Positions 18,069 through 28,522 are shown, counted from the first letter of the stretch. The stretch: 64,000 nucleotides of DNA from Adlercreutzia agrestimuris (GCF_943193125.1 NZ_CALPCX010000004.1:202614-266613), one strand, 5' to 3'. Program-made: numbers and translations. Notes: generated from the sequence alone by a model not told the origin.

Positions 18069-19550
18069 ATGGCTAAGACATGCGAGCAATTATTCGAAGG
18101 TGTGAGTGGCACCGTTTTAGGAAACCCAAATGAGGTTGTTGAGGGTATTGCGTATCGAAGTGATCGCGTGCAGCCAAAAGACGCATTTTTTTGCATCGTT
18201 GGCATGACAAGCGATGGTCACACCTACGCCCAAGATGCCATTGATAGAGGCGCTAATGTGTTGGCCGTTGAACGCAAAGTATATCTCGCGGATGCAACTG
18301 ATGTCACCGAGGTTGTTGTTAATGACACTCGCAAAGCCATGGCGGTGTGTGCTGATAACTTCTACGATCATCCTTCACAGGCGTTTTCGCTCGTTGGCGT
18401 TACCGGTACTAATGGCAAAACAACTACTACCTATTTGGTAGAGCATATCGCTCAAACTGCTGGAAAGCGCACGGGCGTTATTGGAACTGTAGGTATCCGG
18501 ATTGGCGACACGCAATGCAAATCTGAGCATACAACACCTGAGTCTCCTGATCTGCAACGAACATTTGCTCAGATGCGTGATGAGCATTGTGAAGTGGTTG
18601 CTATGGAAGTTTCCTCGCATGCCTTGGATTTGGAGCGAACGTGGAAGACGCATTTCGCCGTAACAGCGTTTTCAAATCTCACGCAAGATCATCTTGATTA
18701 CCACCACACGTTTGAAGCCTATTTTGAGGCTAAAGCACGTCTATTTTCAAAGGACTATCCCGCCAAGCGCGTGATCTGCATCGATGATGCTTGGGGCAAG
18801 CAGTTGCTAGCCCGTTGTGTGGCGGCTGAAGACAACATTGTTACCACTGGTTTTGATCCGTCTGCCCAGATTCATCCGGTATCAGTAGAGTATGCTCCCA
18901 CTCATACCGCACTCACGCTTGATGTGCGCGGTAACCAGGTGAGCTTTGATTATCCGCTTGTTGGCAAATTTAATGTCGAAAACGTTATGTGCGCATTTGG
19001 CATTGGTTTGCAGCTTGGATATTCGGTTGAAACTATTGTTGCGGCTCTTGAGGATGCCCCTCAGATTCCTGGCCGCTTGGAACGAGTCGGAGATGCTCAT
19101 AAGACAGGCGTGGCGGTATTTGTGGACTATGCTCATACACCTGATGCGCTTGATAATGCGCTTTCAACCATTATTGAACTTACTCCAGGACGCACCATTT
19201 GTGTCTTTGGGTGCGGCGGAGATCGTGATGCGTCAAAGAGACCCATTATGGGAAATTCTGCGCTTGCAGCTGATGTGGCAATTGTGACATCTGACAACCC
19301 GCGCACAGAAGACCCGCTTGCCATCATTGATGATATTGTCAGTGGCATGTCGCAAGGTCAAGATCATTACGTAGTTGAACCGGATCGCAGGAGTGCAATT
19401 GCTCGTGCGCTTGCTCTTGCAAATCCAGGAGATTCCATTCTGATTGCAGGCAAGGGTCATGAAGATTATCAAATCGTAGGAGACCAGGTGCTCTCGTTTG
19501 ATGATCGCGTAGTTGCCGCCGAAGAACTGATAAAGCGATTTGGTGCATAA
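18069..19550 (+). CDS. murE: UDP-MurNAc-tripeptide synthetase
   Basis: A 493-residue Mur ligase that adds the third stem residue. The ATP loop GVTGTNGKTTTTYL is near residues 109-122, and HTTPESPDLQ near 155-164 is the family UMAG-binding segment. A DNPR motif near residues 408-411 (TSDNPRTEDP) is the signature that contacts the side-chain carboxylate of meso-diaminopimelate, so meso-DAP is the likely substrate. The start at 18069 has GTGAGGA overlapping the ftsI stop; the frame is open upstream of it. Confidence 0.95.
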   Translation: MAKTCEQLFEGVSGTVLGNPNEVVEGIAYRSDRVQPKDAFFCIVGMTSDGHTYAQDAIDRGANVLAVERKVYLADATDVTEVVVNDTRKAMAVCADNFYDHPSQAFSLVGVTGTNGKTTTTYLVEHIAQTAGKRTGVIGTVGIRIGDTQCKSEHTTPESPDLQRTFAQMRDEHCEVVAMEVSSHALDLERTWKTHFAVTAFSNLTQDHLDYHHTFEAYFEAKARLFSKDYPAKRVICIDDAWGKQLLARCVAAEDNIVTTGFDPSAQIHPVSVEYAPTHTALTLDVRGNQVSFDYPLVGKFNVENVMCAFGIGLQLGYSVETIVAALEDAPQIPGRLERVGDAHKTGVAVFVDYAHTPDALDNALSTIIELTPGRTICVFGCGGDRDASKRPIMGNSALAADVAIVTSDNPRTEDPLAIIDDIVSGMSQGQDHYVVEPDRRSAIARALALANPGDSILIAGKGHEDYQIVGDQVLSFDDRVVAAEELIKRFGA

Positions 19551-19572
19551 GGCATAAAGAAAGAAGTAAACA

Positions 19573-21075
19573 ATGCGATTGAATCTTAAGCAAATAGTTG
19601 CCTGTTGCGGCGGTCAATGTGTGGTTGACCCTATTGACATGCGAACCCTTGCAACGGGTCTTACATGGGATTCTCGCACGGTTTTAGAAGGTGATATCTA
19701 TGTTGCTTTGCAAGGTGAGCGCGTAGATGGTCACAACTTTATTGATCAGGCATTGCGCAAAGGTGCGGTAGCCGCGCTGGTCATGCAGCCTATAGATGAT
19801 CAGTTGCGCCTGTTGGCACAAGAAATGGGCGCAGCAATTATTGAAGTGCCCGATAGTGCTCATGCCATTAGCGATATTGCAGCAGCTTGGCGTACCCATA
19901 TCACAGGTACCATCATTGCCTTAACTGGCTCGACGGGTAAGACCACCACAAAGAATTTGGTGCGTGATGTATTGGCTTCAGTTCATTCTGTTGTAGCCAC
20001 GCAAGGAAACCAAAACAATGAGCTTGGTGTGCCTAATACTTTATTGCGTGCAGAGGCAGATACGCAATATGTCGTGGTTGAGATGGGTATGCGCGGTCAA
20101 GGTCAAATCTCACAGCTTTGTGATTTTGTGCGACCTGACTGGGGATTGTTAGTTAACGTAGGCGAAAGCCATATTGAGCTTCTTGGAAGCCGAGATAACA
20201 TAGCGCGTGCCAAGGCTGAGCTTTTATGCGCACTTCCCGAAGGAAGAGGCGCAGCGTTTGTTAATCTGCAAGATGAATATGCTTCATTTGTACGGGAACA
20301 TGCTCATTTAGACGCACGTCAGATTACAACGGTATTTTTTGACGGTTCAGAAGATGCGCTTGTTCATCGTGAACAACTCTCGCGCACCGAACAGCAGTTT
20401 CCCGCAGTATGGGCCGAAGAGATAAAACTTGATGATCAGGGGCACCCTGAGTTTATGTTGTGTGCCAGTGGTTTTCAGCACAAAGAAAATGGAACCATTT
20501 CCCCTCTAGAAGAGCGAGTGCCTTGTAAATTGATTCTGCGTGGCGTACACAATGTTTCAAATGCGTGCGCCGCTGTTGCAGTTGGTAAGTTTGCTGGCAT
20601 GTCTCTTGAGGCATGCGCACTTGCGCTTCGTGGTGCACAGCCTGAAGTTGGGCGCCAAGAGGTACTCCAAGCACGTGGCGGCTTTAGCGTCATCAATGAT
20701 GCTTATAATGCAAATCCCGATTCCATGCGTGCATCTCTTGCAACTTTTAGTGCCATGAATGTAGCCGGGCGCAAGGTAGCAGTGTTAGGAGACATGGGAG
20801 AGCTTGGATCTTTTGCAAAGGCGTGCCATCGTGGTATTGGCGAATATTTGGCTACGCTTGCGCTTGATCGCGTCATCTGCGTAGGTGAACTGGCGCAAGA
20901 TATTGCCGATGGTGCGCTTGATGCAGGTGCCGATGAGCGCAAGATCATACGTGCCAATTCGCTATCAGAAGTATTAGGTGATCTTGATTCTTGGGTAGAA
21001 TCAGGAGATGCGGTGCTGGTTAAAGCATCGCACTTTATGGGTTTGGAACGAGTGGTTGAAGGGTTGATCAACTAA
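19573..21075 (+). CDS. murF: UDP-MurNAc-tripeptide-D-alanyl-D-alanine ligase
   Basis: A 500-residue Mur ligase that adds the D-Ala-D-Ala dipeptide. It has the N-terminal DSRTVLEGDIYVALQGERVDGH segment, the ATP loop ALTGSTGKTTTKNL near residues 116-129, QGNQNNELGVP near 148-158, and the C-terminal INDAYNANPDSM motif near 375-386. Its stop codon overlaps the mraY start by one base (TAATG), which implies coupled translation. Confidence 0.95.
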   Translation: MRLNLKQIVACCGGQCVVDPIDMRTLATGLTWDSRTVLEGDIYVALQGERVDGHNFIDQALRKGAVAALVMQPIDDQLRLLAQEMGAAIIEVPDSAHAISDIAAAWRTHITGTIIALTGSTGKTTTKNLVRDVLASVHSVVATQGNQNNELGVPNTLLRAEADTQYVVVEMGMRGQGQISQLCDFVRPDWGLLVNVGESHIELLGSRDNIARAKAELLCALPEGRGAAFVNLQDEYASFVREHAHLDARQITTVFFDGSEDALVHREQLSRTEQQFPAVWAEEIKLDDQGHPEFMLCASGFQHKENGTISPLEERVPCKLILRGVHNVSNACAAVAVGKFAGMSLEACALALRGAQPEVGRQEVLQARGGFSVINDAYNANPDSMRASLATFSAMNVAGRKVAVLGDMGELGSFAKACHRGIGEYLATLALDRVICVGELAQDIADGALDAGADERKIIRANSLSEVLGDLDSWVESGDAVLVKASHFMGLERVVEGLIN

Positions 21076-22121
21076 TGTTAGATAATGTTGCTCAATATCC
21101 AACCTTTTTGGTGTTTGTGGCAGTAGTGGCTGCGGTGGTTTTAACTATCGCACTGATGCCTTTCTGGATTAAGTTTTTACGTTCAAGTCATATTGGTCAG
21201 CAAGTAAGAGCTGATGGTCCTGAGTCTCATTTGGTGAAGCAGGGCACGCCAACTATGGGTGGCGTCATTATGCTTGTCGCTGTTCTTGTGGTTGCATTGG
21301 TGATCGGTAAATATTCGCCAAATATCTATGTCTTGTTAGGCGCTACCGTTTTAACGGGTATTTTGGGTCTTGTTGATGACGCATCAAAAGTTATTAAAGA
21401 GCGTTCGCTGGGCCTAACGCCCAAAGCAAAACTGGTTGGACAATTTGCAATTGCAACCATATTTTGCTTGGTTGCGGTGAACTGGCTCGGGGTGGCGCCG
21501 ACGGTTGATATTCCCTTTATCTGCTTACTTGACCTGGGAATATTTACTACTGTTATCCCTCTTGGTGACGGCATTGCAATTCCGTGGTTGTACTTGCTTT
21601 TTGTAGACATTTTGCTTGTGGGTATGTGTAACGCCGTAAACCTAACTGACGGATTAGATGGTCTTGCTGCGGGTACGGTTATGATCGTTATGATAGTAAT
21701 GGCAGCCATCGCTTATCGCTCAGATATGTTTGGTCCAGCAGTTTTTGCGGCAGCGCTTGCAGGCGCATGCGTGGGCTTTTTGTGGTACAACTCATTTCCT
21801 GCAGACATTTTTATGGGCGACACAGGTTCTCTTGCGCTTGGTATGGCGCTCGGGTGCTTATCGGTTCTTACGAAGACTGAGTTTTTAGTCCTGATCATTG
21901 GCGGCTTGTTTGTAGCTGAAGCACTTTCAGTCATGATTCAGGTTTTCTATTATAAGAAAACAAAGAAACGTATTTTTCTTATGGCACCGCTTCATCATCA
22001 CTTTGAGAAAAAGGGATGGTCTGAGACAAAGGTAGTTGTTCGCTTTTGGATTATCTCGGGTGTATTAGCGGCGCTCGGCTTTACGATCTATTTCGCTCAA
22101 ACGCTTTTTGGGGCGGTGTAG
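21075..22121 (+). CDS. mraY: Phospho-MurNAc-pentapeptide transferase
   Basis: A 348-residue polytopic membrane enzyme that forms lipid I on undecaprenyl phosphate. Signatures are GTPTMGGVIML near residues 57-67, LGLVDDASKV near 96-105 (the aspartate pair), NLTDGLDGLAAG near 190-201 and MAPLHHHFEKKGWSE near 301-315 (the His cluster of the active site). Ten helices are expected. It sits between murF and murD as in most dcw clusters. Confidence 0.97.
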   Translation: MLDNVAQYPTFLVFVAVVAAVVLTIALMPFWIKFLRSSHIGQQVRADGPESHLVKQGTPTMGGVIMLVAVLVVALVIGKYSPNIYVLLGATVLTGILGLVDDASKVIKERSLGLTPKAKLVGQFAIATIFCLVAVNWLGVAPTVDIPFICLLDLGIFTTVIPLGDGIAIPWLYLLFVDILLVGMCNAVNLTDGLDGLAAGTVMIVMIVMAAIAYRSDMFGPAVFAAALAGACVGFLWYNSFPADIFMGDTGSLALGMALGCLSVLTKTEFLVLIIGGLFVAEALSVMIQVFYYKKTKKRIFLMAPLHHHFEKKGWSETKVVVRFWIISGVLAALGFTIYFAQTLFGAV

Positions 22122-22123
22122 GG

Positions 22124-23641
22124 ATGAGTGGTGGTGTTATGACAACAACACGCATATGCGCGCCCCAATCTCTTGGGCGCGTTCTCATTTTAGGATTAGG
22201 CAAAAGCGGTCAGGCTGCAGCGCGTTATTGTGCTGATTTACTCGGCAGTCGCGTAAGTGAGTTGTATGTTGCGGCAGGTGCACCAAATGAGGCTGCGCAG
22301 GCATTTGCGCGCGAACTTGAAGCAAGTGGTGCCAAAGTGGCTTTTGGCGATGAGGCTCTTGAATTATTTGCTTCATCCGCACCTTTTTCCCTTTGCATTG
22401 TAAGTCCAGGTATTTCGCAGTTTAGTGACTTGTATCAGCGGGCTTTAGCACTCTGCGATGAAATGATGAGCGAAGTTGAGTTTGCATGGCGAGAGAGTGC
22501 TTCTGATAGCGTATGGATTGCAATTAGCGGTACCAACGGGAAGACAACCGTTACGTCGCTTGTTGCCCATATACTGCAAGTAGCAGGCTTTAGGGCTTCA
22601 GCGGTCGGCAATATTGGGGATACTTGTCTTGATGCGGTTGCTGCAAAGCAAACTGATATCTATGTGGCAGAGGTGTCATCATATCAATTAGCTTCAACGA
22701 TACGCTTTGCACCCCGTGTAGCAGTGTTGTTGGGCATCACTCCTGATCACTTGATTTGGCATGGTAGTTATGAGGTATATCAAGCAGCCAAATTCAAACT
22801 CTTTGAACATTTAAAAGACACCCCGAATGCATTCGCCATCCTAGATGCCACCAACGATATTGTCCGCGGCCGTGTGCGCATGTTGCGCAAGCTCAACGAT
22901 GAAGATCGCGGTTTTTCGTATGTGCCAGTGGGGACAAGTTGTGGATATCACTCTGACATGCGTGCAAAGTGCGGAAGCGAAAACGCAGCTTATGTTTCAG
23001 CTGACGGCACGTTGACTGTTGCCATAGATGGCGTTGAGCATGAACTCCTCTCTGCTGCTGATCTGCAGATTCTCGGTGAGCATAATGTGGCAAATGCGCT
23101 TATGGCAGCATCTGCTGTACTTGCGTTGGGTGTTGATACGGCAACGGTTGCGCGTGGTTTGGCAAGCTTTGCCCCGCTTGAACATCGCATTGAACCATGT
23201 GGTGTTGTGAGAGGTGTGGCTTGCTACAACGACTCTAAGGCAACAAATGTTGATGCCACGCTCAAAGCGCTTGAGTCATTTCCCGGTAAACGAGTGACCG
23301 TGCTTTTGGGCGGCCGTGATAAGATGACCGACTTAGATGAATTGGTGAGCGCTGTCACGAAAACGTGCGTCTGTGCAGTTTGCTACGGTGAATCCGGACA
23401 GCGCTTTTTTGAAGCTTTTGCACACGATGCTCAAAGTGAAGACAATTCTGGTAGTGCCTTTGCTTTGCTGCAAGCTCATCACTTGCAAGACGCCTTTGAA
23501 TGTGCGCTTTCGCAAGCACTCCCGGGAGACGTGCTATTGTTGTCGCCTGCGTGTGCCTCATTTGATGAATTCAGTTGTTTTGAAGAGCGTGGAGATGCAT
23601 TTAAGGCACTTGTTTCTGCGGCGTGCATCTCATCGAAATAG
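22124..23641 (+). CDS. murD: UDP-MurNAc-L-alanine:D-glutamate ligase
   Basis: A Mur ligase of about 505 residues. It has an N-terminal Rossmann-like segment (RVLILGLGKSGQAAARY), the ATP loop AISGTNGKTTVTSLVAH, NIGD, and YNDSKATN downstream. It adds D-Glu to UDP-MurNAc-L-Ala. The open frame runs back into mraY; ATG codons at 22124 and 22139 are both plausible, the latter with GGTGG at 5 bases. It lies 2 bp after mraY. Confidence 0.93.
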   Translation: MSGGVMTTTRICAPQSLGRVLILGLGKSGQAAARYCADLLGSRVSELYVAAGAPNEAAQAFARELEASGAKVAFGDEALELFASSAPFSLCIVSPGISQFSDLYQRALALCDEMMSEVEFAWRESASDSVWIAISGTNGKTTVTSLVAHILQVAGFRASAVGNIGDTCLDAVAAKQTDIYVAEVSSYQLASTIRFAPRVAVLLGITPDHLIWHGSYEVYQAAKFKLFEHLKDTPNAFAILDATNDIVRGRVRMLRKLNDEDRGFSYVPVGTSCGYHSDMRAKCGSENAAYVSADGTLTVAIDGVEHELLSAADLQILGEHNVANALMAASAVLALGVDTATVARGLASFAPLEHRIEPCGVVRGVACYNDSKATNVDATLKALESFPGKRVTVLLGGRDKMTDLDELVSAVTKTCVCAVCYGESGQRFFEAFAHDAQSEDNSGSAFALLQAHHLQDAFECALSQALPGDVLLLSPACASFDEFSCFEERGDAFKALVSAACISSK

Positions 23642-23656
23642 TAAGGACAAGAGCAG

Positions 23657-25003
23657 ATGCCAGCATGGTTTGCCAGCACTACATCCGGGCGCGCAGATAC
23701 GCGCGTAGCACAGGCTGTGCTGCTTTTGTGCGTGCTTGCACTTACGCTTCTTGGCCTTGTGATGATCTATTCCGCTGGTTCTCCTTCTGCGTTATCAGAG
23801 GGTGAAAACGCTGCGTCTTACGTACTTGATCAGCTTAAGTTCACCGTATTGGGCGTGATTGCCCTGGTAATTCTTTGGCGTTTTATTCCCTATAACGCAT
23901 GGGGCGGCATATTCGTATGGATTATTTGGGCGGTCTCCGTTGGTTTGTTATTAATGGTGGCCGTGAGTGGATCGCGTGCATTAGGTGCTACACGCTGGTT
24001 ATCTTTGGGCTTTATTAGTTTGCAGCCTTCTGAGTTTTTCAAGATTACCGTCTTGTTGATGTTTGCGCGTATGCTCTATGACTATCAGTCAGGATCAATG
24101 AGCACTCAAGCGTTTTTTATTCAGCTCTTTTGCTGCGTGGTAGCACCTATAGGCTTTATGTATGTGACGCAATCTGACCTTGGCACAACACTTATTTGTT
24201 TTGTTGGCTTGGTTGCTGTTGCATGGTTGGGCGAGGTACCTAAGCGCATTCTTGTCGGCGTGCTTGTAGTCTTTTTCGTTTTTGGGCTTATTGCAGTCTT
24301 TGGTACAGGATATCGTTCCGATCGCATGCTCTTTATGAATCCTTGGGATGATGGGGAAGAAGGCTATGGGAACGGCTTTCAGCTCATCCATTCGTTTTAC
24401 GCTTTTGCCGAAGGTGGCCTTTTTGGGGTTGGTCTGGGCAATTCGCGCGAAAAGTACCTGTATCTTCCCGAAGCTGAGACTGACTTTATTTTTGCTGTAG
24501 TTGGCGAAGAGCTTGGTCTCGTTGGTGCCATGGTAGTTGTGGCTCTGTTTATGGGGATACTTTGGGCTTCTCTTCGCATTGCTCGTATGGCTCCAGATAT
24601 GTTTGGCCTCATGATTGCTGGAGGTTGCGGCATCATGTTGGTGGCGCAAGCGTTTTTGAATATTGGATGCGTCCTTGGTATGTTGCCCACAACAGGAAAG
24701 CCACTTCCTTTTTTGTCGTCGGGTGGTTCTTCCCTTATTGCAACGTTTATTTTGATTGGTTTGATTCTGTCAGTTGCGCGCGGTGCAGACTTGCAACCGA
24801 GCGTTTATGAGCAACGCAGGGCAGATTTGCGCATTGTCAAAACACATAATTCCCAAAAAAGGTCTGCGTCCACGAATAGAAGCACTTCGCGTGCTTCGCT
24901 ATCAAATGCTCCCTATTCATCGCGTTCGCATGCAACACAATCGCACCCATCGCGCACGCATGGCCAAACAAGGTCGTCTCGACAAAGGCGCTCAAGGAGG
25001 TAA
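23657..25003 (+). CDS. ftsW: Lipid II polymerase FtsW (SEDS family)
   Basis: A 448-residue SEDS glycosyltransferase with about ten helices. Family motifs include ATRWLSLGFISLQPSEFFK near residues 112-130 and GMLPTTGKPLPFLSSGGSS near 340-358. It polymerises septal glycan with the ftsI-type PBP. The last 65 residues form a long basic tail rich in Ser, Arg and His (ending SSRQRRSRR), which is not part of the core fold. AAGGA lies upstream of the ATG. Confidence 0.93.
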   Translation: MPAWFASTTSGRADTRVAQAVLLLCVLALTLLGLVMIYSAGSPSALSEGENAASYVLDQLKFTVLGVIALVILWRFIPYNAWGGIFVWIIWAVSVGLLLMVAVSGSRALGATRWLSLGFISLQPSEFFKITVLLMFARMLYDYQSGSMSTQAFFIQLFCCVVAPIGFMYVTQSDLGTTLICFVGLVAVAWLGEVPKRILVGVLVVFFVFGLIAVFGTGYRSDRMLFMNPWDDGEEGYGNGFQLIHSFYAFAEGGLFGVGLGNSREKYLYLPEAETDFIFAVVGEELGLVGAMVVVALFMGILWASLRIARMAPDMFGLMIAGGCGIMLVAQAFLNIGCVLGMLPTTGKPLPFLSSGGSSLIATFILIGLILSVARGADLQPSVYEQRRADLRIVKTHNSQKRSASTNRSTSRASLSNAPYSSRSHATQSHPSRTHGQTRSSRQRRSRR

Positions 25004-25008
25004 AAGCT

Positions 25009-26106
25009 ATGCTTATTGTTCTTTCTGGTGGTGGTACCGCCGGTCATATTAATCCTGCACTTGCTTTAGCCGAAGTACTGATCAGTCGAGGTGTAGATGT
25101 GATGTATGCAGGTACGCCTGGTGGTATTGAAGCGCGTTTGGTGCCTGAAGCGGGCTTGGAGTTTAAAGGTTTTGAGGCGGGTGGGTTTAATCGCAATCAT
25201 CCGCTTACTCTTCCAAAATCACTTGCGAAGATCCAGAAGTCAACCAAAGCAGCTCGTGCATGGTTTAATCAGATACAGCCTGATGCAGTAGTTGGTTTTG
25301 GCGGTTATGTATGCATTCCGGTAGCACGTGCTGCTGAACAGATGAATATACCGGTTGTAGTGCACGAACAAAATTCGGTTATGGGTATGGCTAATGCGTA
25401 TTTAGCTAAACGCGCGCAGGCGGTTTGTTTGACTTATGAGCATGCGGGGCAAGCGCTTGCTGACAAAACAAAGATGCATATAACAGGAAATCCTGTTCGT
25501 GCGCAGGTGTTTGATGCCACGCGTGAGTCGGGACGTGCACATTTTTCTATTCCTGAAGATGCGCTTATGTTGCTGATAACTGGCGGATCATTGGGGGCGC
25601 GCCATATTAATAGTGCGCTTGCTCATCTCAAAGATACGCTTTTGGCATATGAAAATCTTTACATTGTGCACATTACCGGACCAAAAGAGCTTGATAGTGT
25701 TAAAGAAGCGCTCAGCTTAACACCTGATGAGCAAGCTCGTTGGCAGCTTTTGGGCTATACCGACCATATGGGTGATGCCATGGCTGCAGCCGATCTGATT
25801 GTTTCGCGTGCTGGTGCAACCTCGCTTGCTGAAATCTCAGCGCGTGCACTTCCAGCTTTGTTGGTTCCTTTTCCTTATGCAACCGAAGACCATCAAACTA
25901 TGAATGCTCAAGCGTGTGTAGAGGCAGGTGCTGCAAAAATGATTGCAGATGCTGATGTCGAATCAGAACAATTTGCCCAGACACTCTGTGAATTGATTGA
26001 GTCAGCTGAGCAGCGTCAAAGCATGCAAGAAGCAGCGGGTCAGCGTAAAACTATGGAAGCAGCCGAGCGTCTTGCTGATATCGTAATGAATGTTGCGCAA
26101 AGATAA
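25009..26106 (+). CDS. murG: UDP-GlcNAc:lipid I GlcNAc transferase
   Basis: A 365-residue GT-B glycosyltransferase that converts lipid I to lipid II at the inner face of the membrane. The N-terminal loop is LSGGGTAGHINPALALAE, followed by GFGGYVCIP near residues 96-104, VVHEQNSVMG near 115-124, and TGGSLGARHIN and SRAGATSLAEI in the C-terminal donor domain. AAGGAGG lies close upstream, overlapping the ftsW end. Confidence 0.96.
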   Translation: MLIVLSGGGTAGHINPALALAEVLISRGVDVMYAGTPGGIEARLVPEAGLEFKGFEAGGFNRNHPLTLPKSLAKIQKSTKAARAWFNQIQPDAVVGFGGYVCIPVARAAEQMNIPVVVHEQNSVMGMANAYLAKRAQAVCLTYEHAGQALADKTKMHITGNPVRAQVFDATRESGRAHFSIPEDALMLLITGGSLGARHINSALAHLKDTLLAYENLYIVHITGPKELDSVKEALSLTPDEQARWQLLGYTDHMGDAMAAADLIVSRAGATSLAEISARALPALLVPFPYATEDHQTMNAQACVEAGAAKMIADADVESEQFAQTLCELIESAEQRQSMQEAAGQRKTMEAAERLADIVMNVAQR

Positions 26107-26155
26107 CCCCTGTGATTGTTTGCGCTACAATTAAGCTTTGTGTAATAAAAGAGAT

Positions 26156-27586
26156 GTGAAAGTTGGCAGCGTGGATAAGCCTCTAGAACAGATACATTTT
26201 ATTGGAGTGGGTGGCGTTGGCATGAGCGGTATTGCTCGTGTGGCGCATGATCAAGGCATGAAGGTGAGTGGTTCAGACCTTCGCGAGAGCCGCTATACTC
26301 AACAGTTGCGTGATGCAGGTATTGAAGTTTTTATTGGTCATGATGCGTCGCATGTGCCCGAAGGTGACCCGGTTGTCGTTGTGTCGACGGCAATTTTAGA
26401 AAACAACCCAGAGCTTATTGAAGCGCGCAAACGCGGATTGACTATCTGGCACCGTGCTCAGATGCTTGCGCATTTAGGCCAGAACCTTAAGACGTTGGCA
26501 GTTGCAGGAACGCATGGTAAAACAACCACTTCATCAATGCTTGCAACTGTTCTTGACACGATGGGTGAAGATCCAACGTTTTTGATTGGTGGTATTGTTC
26601 GTGCATATGGCACTAATGCTCATTCGGGTGCAGGCGCATACTATGTAGTTGAAGCTGATGAATCCGATAAGTCTTTTATGCATATTCATCCCCAAGCGGT
26701 CTTGGTGACAAACATTGAGGCTGATCATTTGGATCACTATAAAGACTTAGATGAGATCTATGAGAAGTTTGCCGCATTTGTGGGTTCTGTACCTCGCGAC
26801 GGAGGTCTCGTAATTGCATGTGCTGACGATGCTGCCTTGGTTGATGTCGTCAAAAACGCTCAGCGTCAATATTTCACCTACGGTTTTGCACCCCAAGCAA
26901 ATGCGCGCATTTTGTCATATGAGCCGCAGGGTGTTGGGTCAACGTTTACCCTAGAGTTACCTGATGGCCAGGTTGTCCAAGCGCGAGTGACGCAAAATCC
27001 TGGTAGGCACAATGTACAAAATGCTGCTGGCGTGCTGACGCTTTTATGGGCGCTTGGCTATGATCCGCATAAAGCAGCAGCTGCAATGAGTGAATTTGCT
27101 GGCGTGAAACGCCGCTTTGACTTGGTTGGTATTGAAAACGACATTACCATTGTTGATGATTACGCGCATCATCCAACCGAAATTGCTGCCACAATAGAGG
27201 CTGCCTCACAGCTGGGATACAACCAGGTGCATGTGCTTTTCCAACCGCATCGTTATTCGCGCGCACCACTTTTTACCGAGGTGCTTCATGATGAATTTGG
27301 CGAAGCTTTCAACAAAGCAGACGCCGTTACTTTCATGGATGTTTATCCGGCTGGTGAGGCTCCGGTACCCGGTGTGTCGGGTAAGACATTTTTGCAGGTC
27401 GTGCTTGATAATCCAGATCATCCGCATGCAGATTATGTTCCGCGTCGCATAGAGGTTGTACCGCATTTAATGGATGTGCTCAAACCAGGTGATCTTATTA
27501 TCACGATGGGCGCAGGGGATGTGACTGCTATCGGTCCCGAGCTTTTAGATGCGCTTAAAAGGCGTAGCTCGTCGGTGATAGGCTAG
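26156..27586 (+). CDS. murC: UDP-MurNAc:L-alanine ligase
   Basis: A Mur ligase of about 476 residues that adds L-Ala to UDP-MurNAc. It shows HFIGVGGVGMSGIA near residues 12-25, the ATP loop VAGTHGKTTTSSML near 114-127, EADESDKSF near 165-173 and DDYAHHPTEI near 329-338. The start is uncertain: TTG 26138, GTG 26156 and GTG 26171 are in frame. 26156 is chosen for the AAAAGAG just before it. murG-murC-murB-ftsQ is the usual order in Actinomycetota and Firmicutes. Confidence 0.93.
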   Translation: MKVGSVDKPLEQIHFIGVGGVGMSGIARVAHDQGMKVSGSDLRESRYTQQLRDAGIEVFIGHDASHVPEGDPVVVVSTAILENNPELIEARKRGLTIWHRAQMLAHLGQNLKTLAVAGTHGKTTTSSMLATVLDTMGEDPTFLIGGIVRAYGTNAHSGAGAYYVVEADESDKSFMHIHPQAVLVTNIEADHLDHYKDLDEIYEKFAAFVGSVPRDGGLVIACADDAALVDVVKNAQRQYFTYGFAPQANARILSYEPQGVGSTFTLELPDGQVVQARVTQNPGRHNVQNAAGVLTLLWALGYDPHKAAAAMSEFAGVKRRFDLVGIENDITIVDDYAHHPTEIAATIEAASQLGYNQVHVLFQPHRYSRAPLFTEVLHDEFGEAFNKADAVTFMDVYPAGEAPVPGVSGKTFLQVVLDNPDHPHADYVPRRIEVVPHLMDVLKPGDLIITMGAGDVTAIGPELLDALKRRSSSVIG

Positions 27587-27592
27587 TAGCTT

Positions 27593-28522
27593 ATGTGTGC
27601 ACGACACGCACAAACAGCTTTTGACGCGCTTCTGGTAGATCCGCAGTTTAAAGGTGAAATATTACTTGATGAGCTTATGGCTAAGCACACCTCATTTCGC
27701 ATAGGCGGTCCTGCGCGCTATTATGCGCGCGTAGGTTCTTTAGGGTCGCTTAAGCGTCTGCTTGCAGCCTGCGCTGAATCGGGTATTCCTTGGTATGTGG
27801 CCGGACGTGGGTCAAATTTGCTTGTGGCAGATGCAGGCTATGAAGGTGTTGTTATCACCTTGAGCAACGATTTTGCGAATTTTCGCTATGACGAAGATAC
27901 GCAGCGTTTTTATGCAGGTGGTGGCGTTCTTCTGTCTCTTTTGGTGCAAGAGAGTTTTCGTCGATGCCTTGCCGGTCTTGAGTTTTTGGTTGATACACCG
28001 GGATCTGTTGGTGGTGCGCTTAGTATGAATGCTGGCACATCAAGTGAGTGCATTGGAACTCAGGTGGAGTCAGTTACTATTCTTACTAAGCAGCAAGAGC
28101 TTGTTAGATTAGATAAAGATGAGCTTTTGTGGGGATATCGCAAGAGTTCTTTTGAGCCGGGTGAAATTATAGTTGAATGTGAGCTGAGAGCCACACCAGC
28201 TGATCCCTTTTATATTCGTGGCAAGATGGAAGGATTTAGAGCGCGCAGGCGCAAAACCCAACCTCTTTCTGTCGCGTCATGCGGATCAATGTTTATCAAT
28301 CCTCCGGATATGTCTGCTGGCAAACTTATTGAAGATGCTGGTTGCAAGGGATTGAGTGTTGGTGGTGCATGTGTATCTGATATGCACGCAAATTTTATTG
28401 TGAATGAGGGCAAAGCCACGGCGCATGACGTGGTAACGCTTATTGAGATTGTGCAAGCGAAGGTGTTTGAGTGTTATGGCGTCAAGCTTAAACCGGAAGT
28501 CCGCTTCCTTGGGTTCGCGTAA
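27593..28522 (+). CDS. murB: UDP-N-acetylenolpyruvoylglucosamine reductase
   Basis: A 309-residue FAD enzyme that reduces UDP-GlcNAc-enolpyruvate to UDP-MurNAc. It has SFRIGGPARYY near residues 34-44, GRGSNLLVAD near 69-78, PGSVGGALSMNAG near 138-150, and the type II catalytic segment QPLSVASCGSMFINP near 222-236. The 3' end overlaps ftsQ by about 47 bp in another frame. Confidence 0.95.
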   Translation: MCARHAQTAFDALLVDPQFKGEILLDELMAKHTSFRIGGPARYYARVGSLGSLKRLLAACAESGIPWYVAGRGSNLLVADAGYEGVVITLSNDFANFRYDEDTQRFYAGGGVLLSLLVQESFRRCLAGLEFLVDTPGSVGGALSMNAGTSSECIGTQVESVTILTKQQELVRLDKDELLWGYRKSSFEPGEIIVECELRATPADPFYIRGKMEGFRARRRKTQPLSVASCGSMFINPPDMSAGKLIEDAGCKGLSVGGACVSDMHANFIVNEGKATAHDVVTLIEIVQAKVFECYGVKLKPEVRFLGFA